Shown here piece after piece: positions 37,001-51,174 of a DNA stretch of 64,000 nt. The stretch lies in assembly GCA_958295665.1 (NCBI GenBank), contig OY282560.1, forward strand, positions 86,838,311 to 86,902,310. The letters run 5' to 3'. Position 1 is the first letter of the stretch, and every line of letters starts with the position of its first letter. Under the pieces are notes generated by a model that made no database searches, was not told where the DNA came from, and worked only from the letters and a program-made list of their open reading frames with translations. The translations under genes were made by a program, and so were the position numbers. The DNA comes from Tipula vernalis (lineage: Eukaryota; Arthropoda; Insecta; Diptera; Tipulidae).

Positions 37001-37555
37001 TTCGATTTTGTAGCTCTGATTTTGTGGTCTATAGTCCAGGTGATTTTCAATAAAATTGAATTTTCTACAAAATGTGTAGAAATATCCGAACGATCCATTA
37101 AACCGTTGTCATGAGCACAATTGCAGGTTTTCGATTTTGTAGCTCTGATTTTATGGTCTATAGTCCAGGTGATTTTCAATAAAATTGAATTTTCTACAAA
37201 ATGCGTAGAAATATCCGAACGATCCAAATGCCCATTGGCATGACAATTACAGGTCTCAATGCCTATCGATAGAGGTATCAATCATCGGAATCGGAGCACA
37301 ATTGCAGGTTTTCGATTTTGTAGCTCTGATTTTGTGGCCTGTCCAGGTGATTTTCAATAAAATTGAATTTTCTACAAAATGTGTAGAAATATCCGAACGA
37401 TCCATAAAACCGTTGTCATGAGCACAATTGCAGGTTTTCGATTTTGTAGCTCTGATTTTATGGTCCAGGTGATTTTCAATAAAATTGAATTTTCTACAAA
37501 ATGTGTAGAAATATTCGAACGATCCAAATGCCCATTGGCATGACAATTACAGGTC
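34086..37555 (+). repeat. Large higher-order repeat, copy 1 (3,470 bp)
   Basis: Contains TTGCTTGTTTTCG plus TTTTTTAGCTC (about 34,314), ATGCTTATCG, a doubly truncated unit at 35,151-35,389, the junction GCCTTTTGTGTCC, TGTTGCTCTG, CCTATAGATAG and TTGGTATCTC. It lacks one A unit that copies 3-8 carry near their start. It reads CTACAAAATG where copies 2-8 read CTACGAAATG, and ACCGGTGTCATG near 34,606. These private ancestral or derived states make it the most distinct copy. Confidence 0.9.
35151..35389 (+). repeat. Doubly truncated monomer junction, copy 1
   Basis: A unit begins normally, stops after ATATTCGAA, jumps ahead to CTCAATGCCTATCGA (35,212-35,226, normally ~50 bp further on), then jumps back to AATTGAATTTTCTAC near the start of a unit. 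The first piece is 76 bp. Two joins 15 bp apart suggest a single template-switching event. Repeated at 38,621, 43,786, 48,770 and 55,530. Confidence 0.88.
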
Positions 37556-40500
37556 TCAATGCCTATCGATAGAGGTATCAATCATCGAAATCGGAGCACA
37601 ATTGCAGGTTTTCGATTTTGTAGCTCTGATTTTGTGGCCTATAGTCCAGGTGATTTTCAATAAAATTGAATTTTCTACAAAATGTGTAGAAATATTCGAA
37701 CGATCCAAATGCCCATTGGCATGACAATTACAGGTCTCAATGCCTATCGATAGAGGTCTCAATCATCGGAATCGGAGCACAATTGCTTGTTTTCGATTTT
37801 TTAGCTCTGATTTTGTGTTCTATAGTCCAGGTGATTTTCAATAAAATTGAATTTTCTACGAAATGTGTAGAAATATCTGAACGATCCAAATGCCCATTTG
37901 CATGACAATTACAGGTCTCAATGCCTATCGATAGAGGTATCAATCATCGGAATCTGAGCACAATTGCAGGTTTTCGATTTTGTAGCTCTGATTTTGTGGT
38001 CTATAGTCCAGGTGATTTTCAATAAAATTGAGTTTTCTACAAAATGTGTAGAAATATCCGAACGATCCATAAAACCGTTGTCATGAGCGCAATTGCAGGT
38101 TTTCGATTTTGTAGCTCTGATTTTATGGTCTATAGTCCAGGTGATTTTCAATAAAATTGAATTTTCTACAAAATGTGTAGAAATATTCGAACGATCCAAA
38201 TGCCCATTGGCATGACAATTACAGGTCTCAATGCCTATCGATAGAGGTATCAATCATCGGAATCGAGCACAATTGCAGGTTTTCGATTTTGAAGCTCTGA
38301 TTTTGTGGCCTATAGTCCAGGTGATTTTCAATAAAATTGAATTTTCTACAAAATGTGTAGAAATATTCGAACGATCCAAATGCCCATTGGCATGACAATT
38401 ACAGGTCTCAATGCTTATCGATAGAGGTATCAATCATCGAAATCGGAGCACAATTGCAGGTTTTCGATTTTGTAGCTCTGATTTTGTGGTCTATAGTCCA
38501 GGTGATTTTCAATAAAATTGAATTTTCTACAAAATGTGTAGAAATATCCGAACGATCCATTAAACCGTTGTCATGAGCACAATTGCAGGTTTTCGATTTT
38601 GTAGCTCTGATTTTATGGTCTATAGTCCAGGTGATTTTCAATAAAATTGAATTTTCTACAAAATGTGTAGAAATATTCGAACTCAATGCCTATCGAAATT
38701 GAATTTTCTACAAAATGTGTAGAAATATTCGAACGATCCAAATGCCCATTGGCATAACAATTACAGGTCTCAATGCCTATCGATAGAGGTATCAATCATA
38801 GGAATCGGAGCACAATTGCAGGTTTTCGATTTTGTAGCTTTGAATTTGTGGCCTTTTGTGTCCAGGTGATTTTCAATAAAATTGAATTTTCTACAAAATG
38901 TGTAGAAATATTCGAACGATCCAAATGCCCATTGGCATGACAATTACAGGTCTCAATGCCTATCGATAGAGGTATCAATCATCGGAATCGGAGCACAATT
39001 GCAGGTTTTCGATTTTGTTGCTCTGATTTTGTGGTCAGTCCAGGTGATTTTCAATAAAATTGAACTTTCTACAAAATGTGTAGAAATATCCGAACGATCC
39101 ATAAAACCGTTGTCATGAGCACAATTGCAGGTTTTCGATTTTGTAGCTCTGATTTTATGGTCTATAGTCCAGGTGATTTTCAATAAAATTGAATTTTCTA
39201 CAAAATGTGTAGAAATATTCGAACGATCCAAATGCCCATTGGCATGACAATTACAGGTCTCAATGCCTATCGATAGAGGTATCAATCATCGGAATCGGAG
39301 CACAATTGCAGGTTTTCGATTTTGTAGCTCTGATTTTGTGGTCAGTCCAGGTGATTTTCAATAAAATTGAATTTTCTACAAAATGAGTAGAAATATCCGA
39401 ACGATCCATAAAACCGTTGTCATGAGCACAATTGCAGGTTTTCGATTTTGTAGCTCTGATTTTATGGTCTATAGTCCAGGTGATTTTCAATAAAATTGAA
39501 TTTTCTACAAAATGTGTAGAAATATCCGAACGATCCAAATGCCTATTGGCATGAAAATTACAGGTCTCAATGCCTATAGATAGAGGTATCAATCATCGGA
39601 ATCGGAGCACAATTGCAGGTTTTCGATTTTGAAGCTCTGATTTTATGGTCTATAGTCCAGGTGATTTTCAATAAAATTGAATTTTCTACAAAATGTGTAG
39701 AAATATTCGAACGATCCAAATGCCCATTGGCATAACAATTACAGGTCTCAATGCCTATCGATAGAGGTATCAATCATCGGAATCGAGCACAATTGCAGGT
39801 TTTCGATTTTGAAGCTCTGATTTTGTGGTCTATAGTCCAGGTGATTTTCAATAAAATTGAATTTTCTACAAAATGTGTAGAAATATTCGAACGATTCAAA
39901 TGCCCATTGGCATGACAATTACAGGTCTCAATGCCTATCGATAGAGGTATCAATCATCGGAATCGGAGCACAATTGCAGGTTTTCGATTTTGTAGCTCTG
40001 ATTTTGTGGTCAGTCCAGGTGATTTTCAATAAAATTGAATTTTCTACAAAATGAGTAGAAATATCCGAACGATCCATTAAACCGTTGTCATGAGCACAAT
40101 TGCAGGTTTTCGATTTGGTATCTCTGATTTTATGGTCTATAGTCCAGGTGATTTTCAATAAAATTGAATTTCCTACAAAATGTGTAGAAATATTCGAACG
40201 ATCCAAATGCCCATTGGCATGACAATTACAGGTCTCAATGCCTATAGATAGAGGTATCAATCATCGGAATCTGAGCACAATTGCAGGTTTTCGATTTTGT
40301 AGCTCTGATTTTGTGGTCTATAGTCCAGGTGATTTTCAATAAAATTGAATTTTCTACAAAATGTGTAGAAATATTCGAACGATTCAAATGCCAATTGGCA
40401 TGACAATTACAGGTCTCAATGCCTATCGATAGAGGTATCAATCATCGGAATCGGAGCACAATTGCAGGTTTTCGATTTTGTAGCTCTGATTTTGTGGTCT

Positions 40501-41025
40501 ATAGTCCAGGTGATTTTCAATAAAATTGAATTTTCTACAAAATGTGTAGAAATATCCGAACGATCCATTAAACCGTTGTCATGAGCACAATTGCAGGTTT
40601 TCGATTTTGTAGCTCTGATTTTATGGTCTATAGTCCAGGTGATTTTCAATAAAATTGAATTTTCTACAAAATGCGTAGAAATATTCGAACGATCCAAATG
40701 CCCATTGGCATGACAATTACAGGTCTCAATGCCTATCGATAGAGGTATCAATCATCGGAATCGGAGCACAATTGCAGGATTTCGATTTTGTAGCTCTGAT
40801 TTTGTGGCCTGTCCAGGTGATTTTCAATAAAATTGAATTTTCTACAAAATGTGTAGAAATATCCGAACGATCCATAAAACCGTTGTCATGAGCACAATTG
40901 CAGGTTTTCGATTTTGTAGCTCTGATTTTATGGTCCAGGTGATTTTCAATAAAATTGAATTTTCTACAAAATGTGTAGAAATATTCGAACGATCCAAATG
41001 CCCATTGGCATGACAATTACAGGTC
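37556..41025 (+). repeat. Large higher-order repeat, copy 2 (3,470 bp)
   Basis: Same unit order as copy 1 with very few differences that I could find by eye, so duplication was recent. It has CTACGAAATG near 37,856, shared with all later copies, and private CCAATTGGCATG near 40,392. Confidence 0.9.
38621..38859 (+). repeat. Doubly truncated monomer junction, copy 2
   Basis: Same two joins as at 35,151, offset 3,470 bp; the 15-bp displaced fragment is at 38,682-38,696. Confidence 0.88.
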
Positions 41026-42539
41026 TCAATGCCTATCGATAGAGGTATCAATCATCGAAATCGGAGCACAATTGCAGGTTTTCGATTTTGTAGCTCTGAT
41101 TTTGTGGCCTATAGTCCAGGTGATTTTCAATAAAATTGAATTTTCTACAAAATGTGTAGAAATATTCGAACGATCCAAATGCCCATTGGCATGACAATTA
41201 CAGGTCTCAATGCCTATCGATAGAGGTCTCAATCATCGGAATCGGAGCACAATTGCTTGTTTTCGATTTTTTAGCTCTGATTTTGTGTTCTATAGTCCAG
41301 GTGATTTTCAATAAAATTGAATTTTCTACGAAATGTGTAGAAATATCTGAACGATCCAAATGCCCATTTGCATGACAATTACAGGTCTCAATGCCTATCG
41401 ATAGAGGTATCAATCATCGGAATCTGAGCACAATTGCAGGTTTTCGATTTTGTAGCTCTGATTTTGTGGTCTATAGTCCAGGTGATTTTCAATAAAATTG
41501 AGTTTTCTACAAAATGTGTAGAAATATCCGAACGATCCATAAAACCGTTGTCATGAGCGCAATTGCAGGTTTTCGATTTTGTAGCTCTGATTTTATGGTC
41601 TATAGTCCAGGTGATTTTCAATAAAATTGAATTTTCTACAAAATGTGTAGAAATATTCGAACGATCCAAATGCCCATTGGCATGCCAATTACAGGTCTCA
41701 ATGCCTATCGATAGAGGTATCAATCATCGAAATCGGAGCACAATTGCAGGTTTTCGATTTTGTAGCTCTGATTTTGTGGTCTATAGTCCAGGTGATTTTC
41801 AATAAAATTGAATTTTCTACAAAATGTGTAGAAATATTCGAACGATCCAAATGCCCATTGGCATGACAATTACAGGTCTCAATGCCTATCGATAGAGGTA
41901 TCAATCATCGGAATCGAGCACAATTGCAGGTTTTCGATTTTGAAGCTCTGATTTTGTGGCCTATAGTCCAGGTGATTTTCAATAAAATTGAATTTTCTAC
42001 AAAATGTGTAGAAATATTCGAACGATCCAAATGCCCATTGGCATGACAATTACAGGTCTCAATGCTTATCGATAGAGGTATCAATCATCGAAATCGGAGC
42101 ACAATTGCAGGTTTTCGATTTTGAAGCTCTGATTTTGTGGCCTATAGTCCAGGTGATTTTCAATAAAATTGAATTTTCTACAAAATGCGTAGAAATATTC
42201 GAACGATCCAAATGCCCATTGGCATGACAATTACAGGTCTCAATGCCTATCGATAGAGGTATCAATCATCGGAATCGGAGCACAATTGCAGGATTTCGAT
42301 TTTGTAGCTCTGATTTTGTGGCCTGTCCAGGTGATTTTCAATAAAATTGAATTTTCTACAAAATGTGTAGAAATATCCGAACGATCCATAAAACCGTTGT
42401 CATGAGCACAATTGCAGGTTTTCGATTTTGTAGCTCTGATTTTATGGTCCAGGTGATTTTCAATAAAATTGAATTTTCTACAAAATGTGTAGAAATATTC
42501 GAACGATCCAAATGCCCATTGGCATGACAATTACAGGTC
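41026..42539 (+). repeat. Large higher-order repeat, copy 3 (1,514-bp deleted form)
   Basis: Has the start and end of the repeat but lacks 2,137 bp of its middle relative to the 3,651-bp form. The junction lies in a hybrid A unit near 42,090-42,200 that joins the ATGCTTATCG unit to the AAATGCGTAG unit. It carries GGCATGCC near 41,682, shared with copies 4-8 and absent from copies 1-2. Confidence 0.9.
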
Positions 42540-45500
42540 TCAATGCCTATCGATAGAGGTATCAATCATCGAAATCGGAGCACAATTGCAGGTTTTCGAT
42601 TTTGTAGCTCTGATTTTGTGGCCTATAGTCCAGGTGATTTTCAATAAAATTGAATTTTCTACAAAATGTGTAGAAATATTCGAACGATCCAAATGCCCAT
42701 TGGCATGACAATTACAGGTCTCAATGCCTATCGATAGAGGTCTCAATCATCGGAATCGGAGCACAATTGCTTGTTTTCGATTTTTTAGCTCTGATTTTGT
42801 GTTCTATAGTCCAGGTGATTTTCAATAAAATTGAATTTTCTACGAAATGTGTAGAAATATCTGAACGATCCAAATGCCCATTTGCATGACAATTACAGGT
42901 CTCAATGCCTATCGATAGAGGTATCAATCATCGGAATCTGAGCACAATTGCAGGTTTTCGATTTTGTAGCTCTGATTTTGTGGTCTATAGTCCAGGTGAT
43001 TTTCAATAAAATTGAGTTTTCTACAAAATGTGTAGAAATATCCGAACGATCCATAAAACCGTTGTCATGAGCGCAATTGCAGGTTTTCGATTTTGTAGCT
43101 CTGATTTTATGGTCTATAGTCCAGGTGATTTTCAATAAAATTGAATTTTCTACAAAATGTGTAGAAATATTCGAACGATCCAAATGCCCATTGGCATGCC
43201 AATTACAGGTCTCAATGCCTATCGATAGAGGTATCAATCATCGAAATCGGAGCACAATTGCAGGTTTTCGATTTTGTAGCTCTGATTTTGTGGTCTATAG
43301 TCCAGGTGATTTTCAATAAAATTGAATTTTCTACAAAATGTGTAGAAATATTCGAACGATCCAAATGCCCATTGGCATGACAATTACAGGTCTCAATGCC
43401 TATCGATAGAGGTATCAATCATCGGAATCGAGCACAATTGCAGGTTTTCGATTTTGAAGCTCTGATTTTGTGGCCTATAGTCCAGGTGATTTTCAATAAA
43501 ATTGAATTTTCTACAAAATGTGTAGAAATATTCGAACGATCCAAATGCCCATTGGCATGACAATTACAGGTCTCAATGCTTATCGATAGAGGTATCAATC
43601 ATCGAAATCGGAGCACAATTGCAGGTTTTCGATTTTGTAGCTCTGATTTTGTGGTCTATAGTCCAGGTGATTTTCAATAAAATTGAATTTTCTACAAAAT
43701 GTGTAGAAATATCCGAACGATCCATTAAACCGTTGTCATGAGCACAATTGCAGGTTTTCGATTTTGTAGCTCTGATTTTATGGTCTATAGTCCAGGTGAT
43801 TTTCAATAAAATTGAATTTTCTACAAAATGTGTAGAAATATTCGAACTCAATGCCTATCGAAATTGAATTTTCTACAAAATGTGTAGAAATATTCGAACG
43901 ATCCAAATGCCCATTGGCATAACAATTACAGGTCTCAATGCCTATCGATAGAGGTATCAATCATAGGAATCGGAGCACAATTGCAGGTTTTCGATTTTGT
44001 AGCTTTGAATTTGTGGCCTTTTGTGTCCAGGTGATTTTCAATAAAATTGAATTTTCTACAAAATGTGTAGAAATATTCGAACGATCCAAATGCCCATTGG
44101 CATGACAATTACAGGTCTCAATGCCTATCGATAGAGGTATCAATCATCGGAATCGGAGCACAATTGCAGGTTTTCGATTTTGTTGCTCTGATTTTGTGGT
44201 CAGTCCAGGTGATTTTCAATAAAATTGAACTTTCTACAAAATGTGTAGAAATATCCGAACGATCCATAAAACCGTTGTCATGAGCACAATTGCAGGTTTT
44301 CGATTTTGTAGCTCTGATTTTATGGTCTATAGTCCAGGTGATTTTCAATAAAATTGAATTTTCTACAAAATGTGTAGAAATATTCGAACGATCCAAATGC
44401 CCATTGGCATGACAATTACAGGTCTCAATGCCTATCGATAGAGGTATCAATCATCGGAATCGGAGCACAATTGCAGGTTTTCGATTTTGTAGCTCTGATT
44501 TTGTGGTCAGTCCAGGTGATTTTCAATAAAATTGAATTTTCTACAAAATGAGTAGAAATATCCGAACGATCCATAAAACCGTTGTCATGAGCACAATTGC
44601 AGGTTTTCGATTTTGTAGCTCTGATTTTATGGTCTATAGTCCAGGTGATTTTCAATAAAATTGAATTTTCTACAAAATGTGTAGAAATATCCGAACGATC
44701 CAAATGCCTATTGGCATGAAAATTACAGGTCTCAATGCCTATAGATAGAGGTATCAATCATCGGAATCGGAGCACAATTGCAGGTTTTCGATTTTGAAGC
44801 TCTGATTTTATGGTCTATAGTCCAGGTGATTTTCAATAAAATTGAATTTTCTACAAAATGTGTAGAAATATTCGAACGATCCAAATGCCCATTGGCATAA
44901 CAATTACAGGTCTCAATGCCTATCGATAGAGGTATCAATCATCGGAATCGAGCACAATTGCAGGTTTTCGATTTTGAAGCTCTGATTTTGTGGTCTATAG
45001 TCCAGGTGATTTTCAATAAAATTGAATTTTCTACAAAATGTGTAGAAATATTCGAACGATTCAAATGCCCATTGGCATGACAATTACAGGTCTCAATGCC
45101 TATCGATAGAGGTATCAATCATCGGAATCGGAGCACAATTGCAGGTTTTCGATTTTGTAGCTCTGATTTTGTGGTCAGTCCAGGTGATTTTCAATAAAAT
45201 TGAATTTTCTACAAAATGAGTAGAAATATCCGAACGATCCATTAAACCGTTGTCATGAGCACAATTGCAGGTTTTCGATTTGGTATCTCTGATTTTATGG
45301 TCTATAGTCCAGGTGATTTTCAATAAAATTGAATTTCCTACAAAATGTGTAGAAATATTCGAACGATCCAAATGCCCATTGGCATGACAATTACAGGTCT
45401 CAATGCCTATAGATAGAGGTATCAATCATCGGAATCTGAGCACAATTGCAGGTTTTCGATTTTGTAGCTCTGATTTTGTGGTCTATAGTCCAGGTGATTT

Positions 45501-46009
45501 TCAATAAAATTGAATTTTCTACAAAATGTGTAGAAATATCCGAACGATCCATTAAACCGTTGTCATGAGCACAATTGCAGGTTTTCGATTTTGTAGCTCT
45601 GATTTTATGGTCTATAGTCCAGGTGATTTTCAATAAAATTGAATTTTCTACAAAATGCGTAGAAATATTCGAACGATCCAAATGCCCATTGGCATGACAA
45701 TTACAGGTCTCAATGCCTATCGATAGAGGTATCAATCATCGGAATCGGAGCACAATTGCAGGATTTCGATTTTGTAGCTCTGATTTTGTGGCCTGTCCAG
45801 GTGATTTTCAATAAAATTGAATTTTCTACAAAATGTGTAGAAATATCCGAACGATCCATAAAACCGTTGTCATGAGCACAATTGCAGGTTTTCGATTTTG
45901 TAGCTCTGATTTTATGGTCCAGGTGATTTTCAATAAAATTGAATTTTCTACAAAATGTGTAGAAATATTCGAACGATCCAAATGCCCATTGGCATGACAA
46001 TTACAGGTC
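42540..46009 (+). repeat. Large higher-order repeat, copy 4 (3,470 bp, different composition)
   Basis: The length equals copies 1 and 2 but the content does not: it has the extra A unit near the start (about 43,212) and lacks one A unit near the end, where 45,400-45,735 fuses what are two A units in copy 6 (50,384 and 50,565). Equal length here is coincidence from gaining and losing one 181-bp unit at different places. Confidence 0.9.
43786..44024 (+). repeat. Doubly truncated monomer junction, copy 3
   Basis: Same two joins, offset 5,165 bp from copy 2 because the short 1,514-bp form and an extra A unit lie between. Confidence 0.88.
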
Positions 46010-47523
46010 TCAATGCCTATCGATAGAGGTATCAATCATCGAAATCGGAGCACAATTGCAGGTTTTCGATTTTGTAGCTCTGATTTTGTGGCCTATAGTC
46101 CAGGTGATTTTCAATAAAATTGAATTTTCTACAAAATGTGTAGAAATATTCGAACGATCCAAATGCCCATTGGCATGACAATTACAGGTCTCAATGCCTA
46201 TCGATAGAGGTCTCAATCATCGGAATCGGAGCACAATTGCTTGTTTTCGATTTTTTAGCTCTGATTTTGTGTTCTATAGTCCAGGTGATTTTCAATAAAA
46301 TTGAATTTTCTACGAAATGTGTAGAAATATCTGAACGATCCAAATGCCCATTTGCATGACAATTACAGGTCTCAATGCCTATCGATAGAGGTATCAATCA
46401 TCGGAATCTGAGCACAATTGCAGGTTTTCGATTTTGTAGCTCTGATTTTGTGGTCTATAGTCCAGGTGATTTTCAATAAAATTGAGTTTTCTACAAAATG
46501 TGTAGAAATATCCGAACGATCCATAAAACCGTTGTCATGAGCGCAATTGCAGGTTTTCGATTTTGTAGCTCTGATTTTATGGTCTATAGTCCAGGTGATT
46601 TTCAATAAAATTGAATTTTCTACAAAATGTGTAGAAATATTCGAACGATCCAAATGCCCATTGGCATGCCAATTACAGGTCTCAATGCCTATCGATAGAG
46701 GTATCAATCATCGAAATCGGAGCACAATTGCAGGTTTTCGATTTTGTAGCTCTGATTTTGTGGTCTATAGTCCAGGTGATTTTCAATAAAATTGAATTTT
46801 CTACAAAATGTGTAGAAATATTCGAACGATCCAAATGCCCATTGGCATGACAATTACAGGTCTCAATGCCTATCGATAGAGGTATCAATCATCGGAATCG
46901 AGCACAATTGCAGGTTTTCGATTTTGAAGCTCTGATTTTGTGGCCTATAGTCCAGGTGATTTTCAATAAAATTGAATTTTCTACAAAATGTGTAGAAATA
47001 TTCGAACGATCCAAATGCCCATTGGCATGACAATTACAGGTCTCAATGCTTATCGATAGAGGTATCAATCATCGAAATCGGAGCACAATTGCAGGTTTTC
47101 GATTTTGAAGCTCTGATTTTGTGGCCTATAGTCCAGGTGATTTTCAATAAAATTGAATTTTCTACAAAATGCGTAGAAATATTCGAACGATCCAAATGCC
47201 CATTGGCATGACAATTACAGGTCTCAATGCCTATCGATAGAGGTATCAATCATCGGAATCGGAGCACAATTGCAGGATTTCGATTTTGTAGCTCTGATTT
47301 TGTGGCCTGTCCAGGTGATTTTCAATAAAATTGAATTTTCTACAAAATGTGTAGAAATATCCGAACGATCCATAAAACCGTTGTCATGAGCACAATTGCA
47401 GGTTTTCGATTTTGTAGCTCTGATTTTATGGTCCAGGTGATTTTCAATAAAATTGAATTTTCTACAAAATGTGTAGAAATATTCGAACGATCCAAATGCC
47501 CATTGGCATGACAATTACAGGTC
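46010..47523 (+). repeat. Large higher-order repeat, copy 5 (1,514-bp deleted form)
   Basis: Same 2,137-bp deletion and same hybrid unit as copy 3. Copies 3+4 (4,984 bp) and 5+6 (5,165 bp) therefore form a second-level repeat of a short plus a long copy. Confidence 0.9.
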
Positions 47524-50500
47524 TCAATGCCTATCGATAGAGGTATCAATCATCGAAATCGGAGCACAATTGCAGGTTTTCGATTTTGTAGCTCTGATTT
47601 TGTGGCCTATAGTCCAGGTGATTTTCAATAAAATTGAATTTTCTACAAAATGTGTAGAAATATTCGAACGATCCAAATGCCCATTGGCATGACAATTACA
47701 GGTCTCAATGCCTATCGATAGAGGTCTCAATCATCGGAATCGGAGCACAATTGCTTGTTTTCGATTTTTTAGCTCTGATTTTGTGTTCTATAGTCCAGGT
47801 GATTTTCAATAAAATTGAATTTTCTACGAAATGTGTAGAAATATCTGAACGATCCAAATGCCCATTTGCATGACAATTACAGGTCTCAATGCCTATCGAT
47901 AGAGGTATCAATCATCGGAATCTGAGCACAATTGCAGGTTTTCGATTTTGTAGCTCTGATTTTGTGGTCTATAGTCCAGGTGATTTTCAATAAAATTGAG
48001 TTTTCTACAAAATGTGTAGAAATATCCGAACGATCCATAAAACCGTTGTCATGAGCGCAATTGCAGGTTTTCGATTTTGTAGCTCTGATTTTATGGTCTA
48101 TAGTCCAGGTGATTTTCAATAAAATTGAATTTTCTACAAAATGTGTAGAAATATTCGAACGATCCAAATGCCCATTGGCATGCCAATTACAGGTCTCAAT
48201 GCCTATCGATAGAGGTATCAATCATCGAAATCGGAGCACAATTGCAGGTTTTCGATTTTGTAGCTCTGATTTTGTGGTCTATAGTCCAGGTGATTTTCAA
48301 TAAAATTGAATTTTCTACAAAATGTGTAGAAATATTCGAACGATCCAAATGCCCATTGGCATGACAATTACAGGTCTCAATGCCTATCGATAGAGGTATC
48401 AATCATCGGAATCGAGCACAATTGCAGGTTTTCGATTTTGAAGCTCTGATTTTGTGGCCTATAGTCCAGGTGATTTTCAATAAAATTGAATTTTCTACAA
48501 AATGTGTAGAAATATTCGAACGATCCAAATGCCCATTGGCATGACAATTACAGGTCTCAATGCTTATCGATAGAGGTATCAATCATCGAAATCGGAGCAC
48601 AATTGCAGGTTTTCGATTTTGTAGCTCTGATTTTGTGGTCTATAGTCCAGGTGATTTTCAATAAAATTGAATTTTCTACAAAATGTGTAGAAATATCCGA
48701 ACGATCCATTAAACCGTTGTCATGAGCACAATTGCAGGTTTTCGATTTTGTAGCTCTGATTTTATGGTCTATAGTCCAGGTGATTTTCAATAAAATTGAA
48801 TTTTCTACAAAATGTGTAGAAATATTCGAACTCAATGCCTATCGAAATTGAATTTTCTACAAAATGTGTAGAAATATCCGAACGATCCAAATGCCCATTG
48901 GCATAACAATTACAGGTCTCAATGCCTATCGATAGAGGTATCAATCATAGGAATCGGAGCACAATTGCAGGTTTTCGATTTTGTAGCTTTGAATTTGTGG
49001 CCTTTTGTGTCCAGGTGATTTTCAATAAAATTGAATTTTCTACAAAATGTGTAGAAATATTCGAACGATCCAAATGCCCATTGGCATGACAATTACAGGT
49101 CTCAATGCCTATCGATAGAGGTATCAATCATCGGAATCGGAGCACAATTGCAGGTTTTCGATTTTGTTGCTCTGATTTTGTGGTCAGTCCAGGTGATTTT
49201 CAATAAAATTGAACTTTCTACAAAATGTGTAGAAATATCCGAACGATCCATAAAACCGTTGTCATGAGCACAATTGCAGGTTTTCGATTTTGTAGCTCTG
49301 ATTTTATGGTCTATAGTCCAGGTGATTTTCAATAAAATTGAATTTTCTACAAAATGTGTAGAAATATTCGAACGATCCAAATGCCCATTGGCATGACAAT
49401 TACAGGTCTCAATGCCTATCGATAGAGGTATCAATCATCGGAATCGGAGCACAATTGCAGGTTTTCGATTTTGTAGCTCTGATTTTGTGGTCAGTCCAGG
49501 TGATTTTCAATAAAATTGAATTTTCTACAAAATGAGTAGAAATATCCGAACGATCCATAAAACCGTTGTCATGAGCACAATTGCAGGTTTTCGATTTTGT
49601 AGCTCTGATTTTATGGTCTATAGTCCAGGTGATTTTCAATAAAATTGAATTTTCTACAAAATGTGTAGAAATATCCGAACGATCCAAATGCCTATTGGCA
49701 TGAAAATTACAGGTCTCAATGCCTATAGATAGAGGTATCAATCATCGGAATCGGAGCACAATTGCAGGTTTTCGATTTTGAAGCTCTGATTTTATGGTCT
49801 ATAGTCCAGGTGATTTTCAATAAAATTGAATTTTCTACAAAATGTGTAGAAATATTCGAACGATCCAAATGCCCATTGGCATAACAATTACAGGTCTCAA
49901 TGCCTATCGATAGAGGTATCAATCATCGGAATCGAGCACAATTGCAGGTTTTCGATTTTGAAGCTCTGATTTTGTGGTCTATAGTCCAGGTGATTTTCAA
50001 TAAAATTGAATTTTCTACAAAATGTGTAGAAATATTCGAACGATTCAAATGCCCATTGGCATGACAATTACAGGTCTCAATGCCTATCGATAGAGGTATC
50101 AATCATCGGAATCGGAGCACAATTGCAGGTTTTCGATTTTGTAGCTCTGATTTTGTGGTCAGTCCAGGTGATTTTCAATAAAATTGAATTTTCTACAAAA
50201 TGAGTAGAAATATCCGAACGATCCATTAAACCGTTGTCATGAGCACAATTGCAGGTTTTCGATTTGGTATCTCTGATTTTATGGTCTATAGTCCAGGTGA
50301 TTTTCAATAAAATTGAATTTCCTACAAAATGTGTAGAAATATTCGAACGATCCAAATGCCCATTGGCATGACAATTACAGGTCTCAATGCCTATAGATAG
50401 AGGTATCAATCATCGGAATCTGAGCACAATTGCAGGTTTTCGATTTTGTAGCTCTGATTTTGTGGTCTATAGTCCAGGTGATTTTCAATAAAATTGAATT

Positions 50501-51174
50501 TTCTACAAAATGTGTAGAAATATTCGAACGATTCAAATGCCCATTGGCATGACAATTACAGGTCTCAATGCCTATCGATAGAGGTATCAATCATCGGAAT
50601 CGGAGCACAATTGCAGGTTTTCGATTTTGTAGCTCTGATTTTGTGGTCTATAGTCCAGGTGATTTTCAATAAAATTGAATTTTCTACAAAATGTGTAGAA
50701 ATATCCGAACGATCCATTAAACCGTTGTCATGAGCACAATTGCAGGTTTTCGATTTTGTAGCTCTGATTTTATGGTCTATAGTCCAGGTGATTTTCAATA
50801 AAATTGAATTTTCTACAAAATGCGTAGAAATATTCGAACGATCCAAATGCCCATTGGCATGACAATTACAGGTCTCAATGCCTATCGATAGAGGTATCAA
50901 TCATCGGAATCGGAGCACAATTGCAGGATTTCGATTTTGTAGCTCTGATTTTGTGGCCTGTCCAGGTGATTTTCAATAAAATTGAATTTTCTACAAAATG
51001 TGTAGAAATATCCGAACGATCCATAAAACCGTTGTCATGAGCACAATTGCAGGTTTTCGATTTTGTAGCTCTGATTTTATGGTCCAGGTGATTTTCAATA
51101 AAATTGAATTTTCTACAAAATGTGTAGAAATATTCGAACGATCCAAATGCCCATTGGCATGACAATTACAGGTC
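47524..51174 (+). repeat. Large higher-order repeat, copy 6 (full 3,651 bp)
   Basis: The most complete version: it has both A units that are separately missing in copies 1-2 and copy 4, and neither the 2,137-bp nor the 542-bp deletion. It serves as reference for the others. Private: ATCCGAACGATCCAAATG at about 48,876 after the truncated unit. Confidence 0.9.
48770..49008 (+). repeat. Doubly truncated monomer junction, copy 4
   Basis: Same two joins; downstream reads ATATCCGAACGATCC instead of ATATTCGAACGATCC. Confidence 0.88.
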
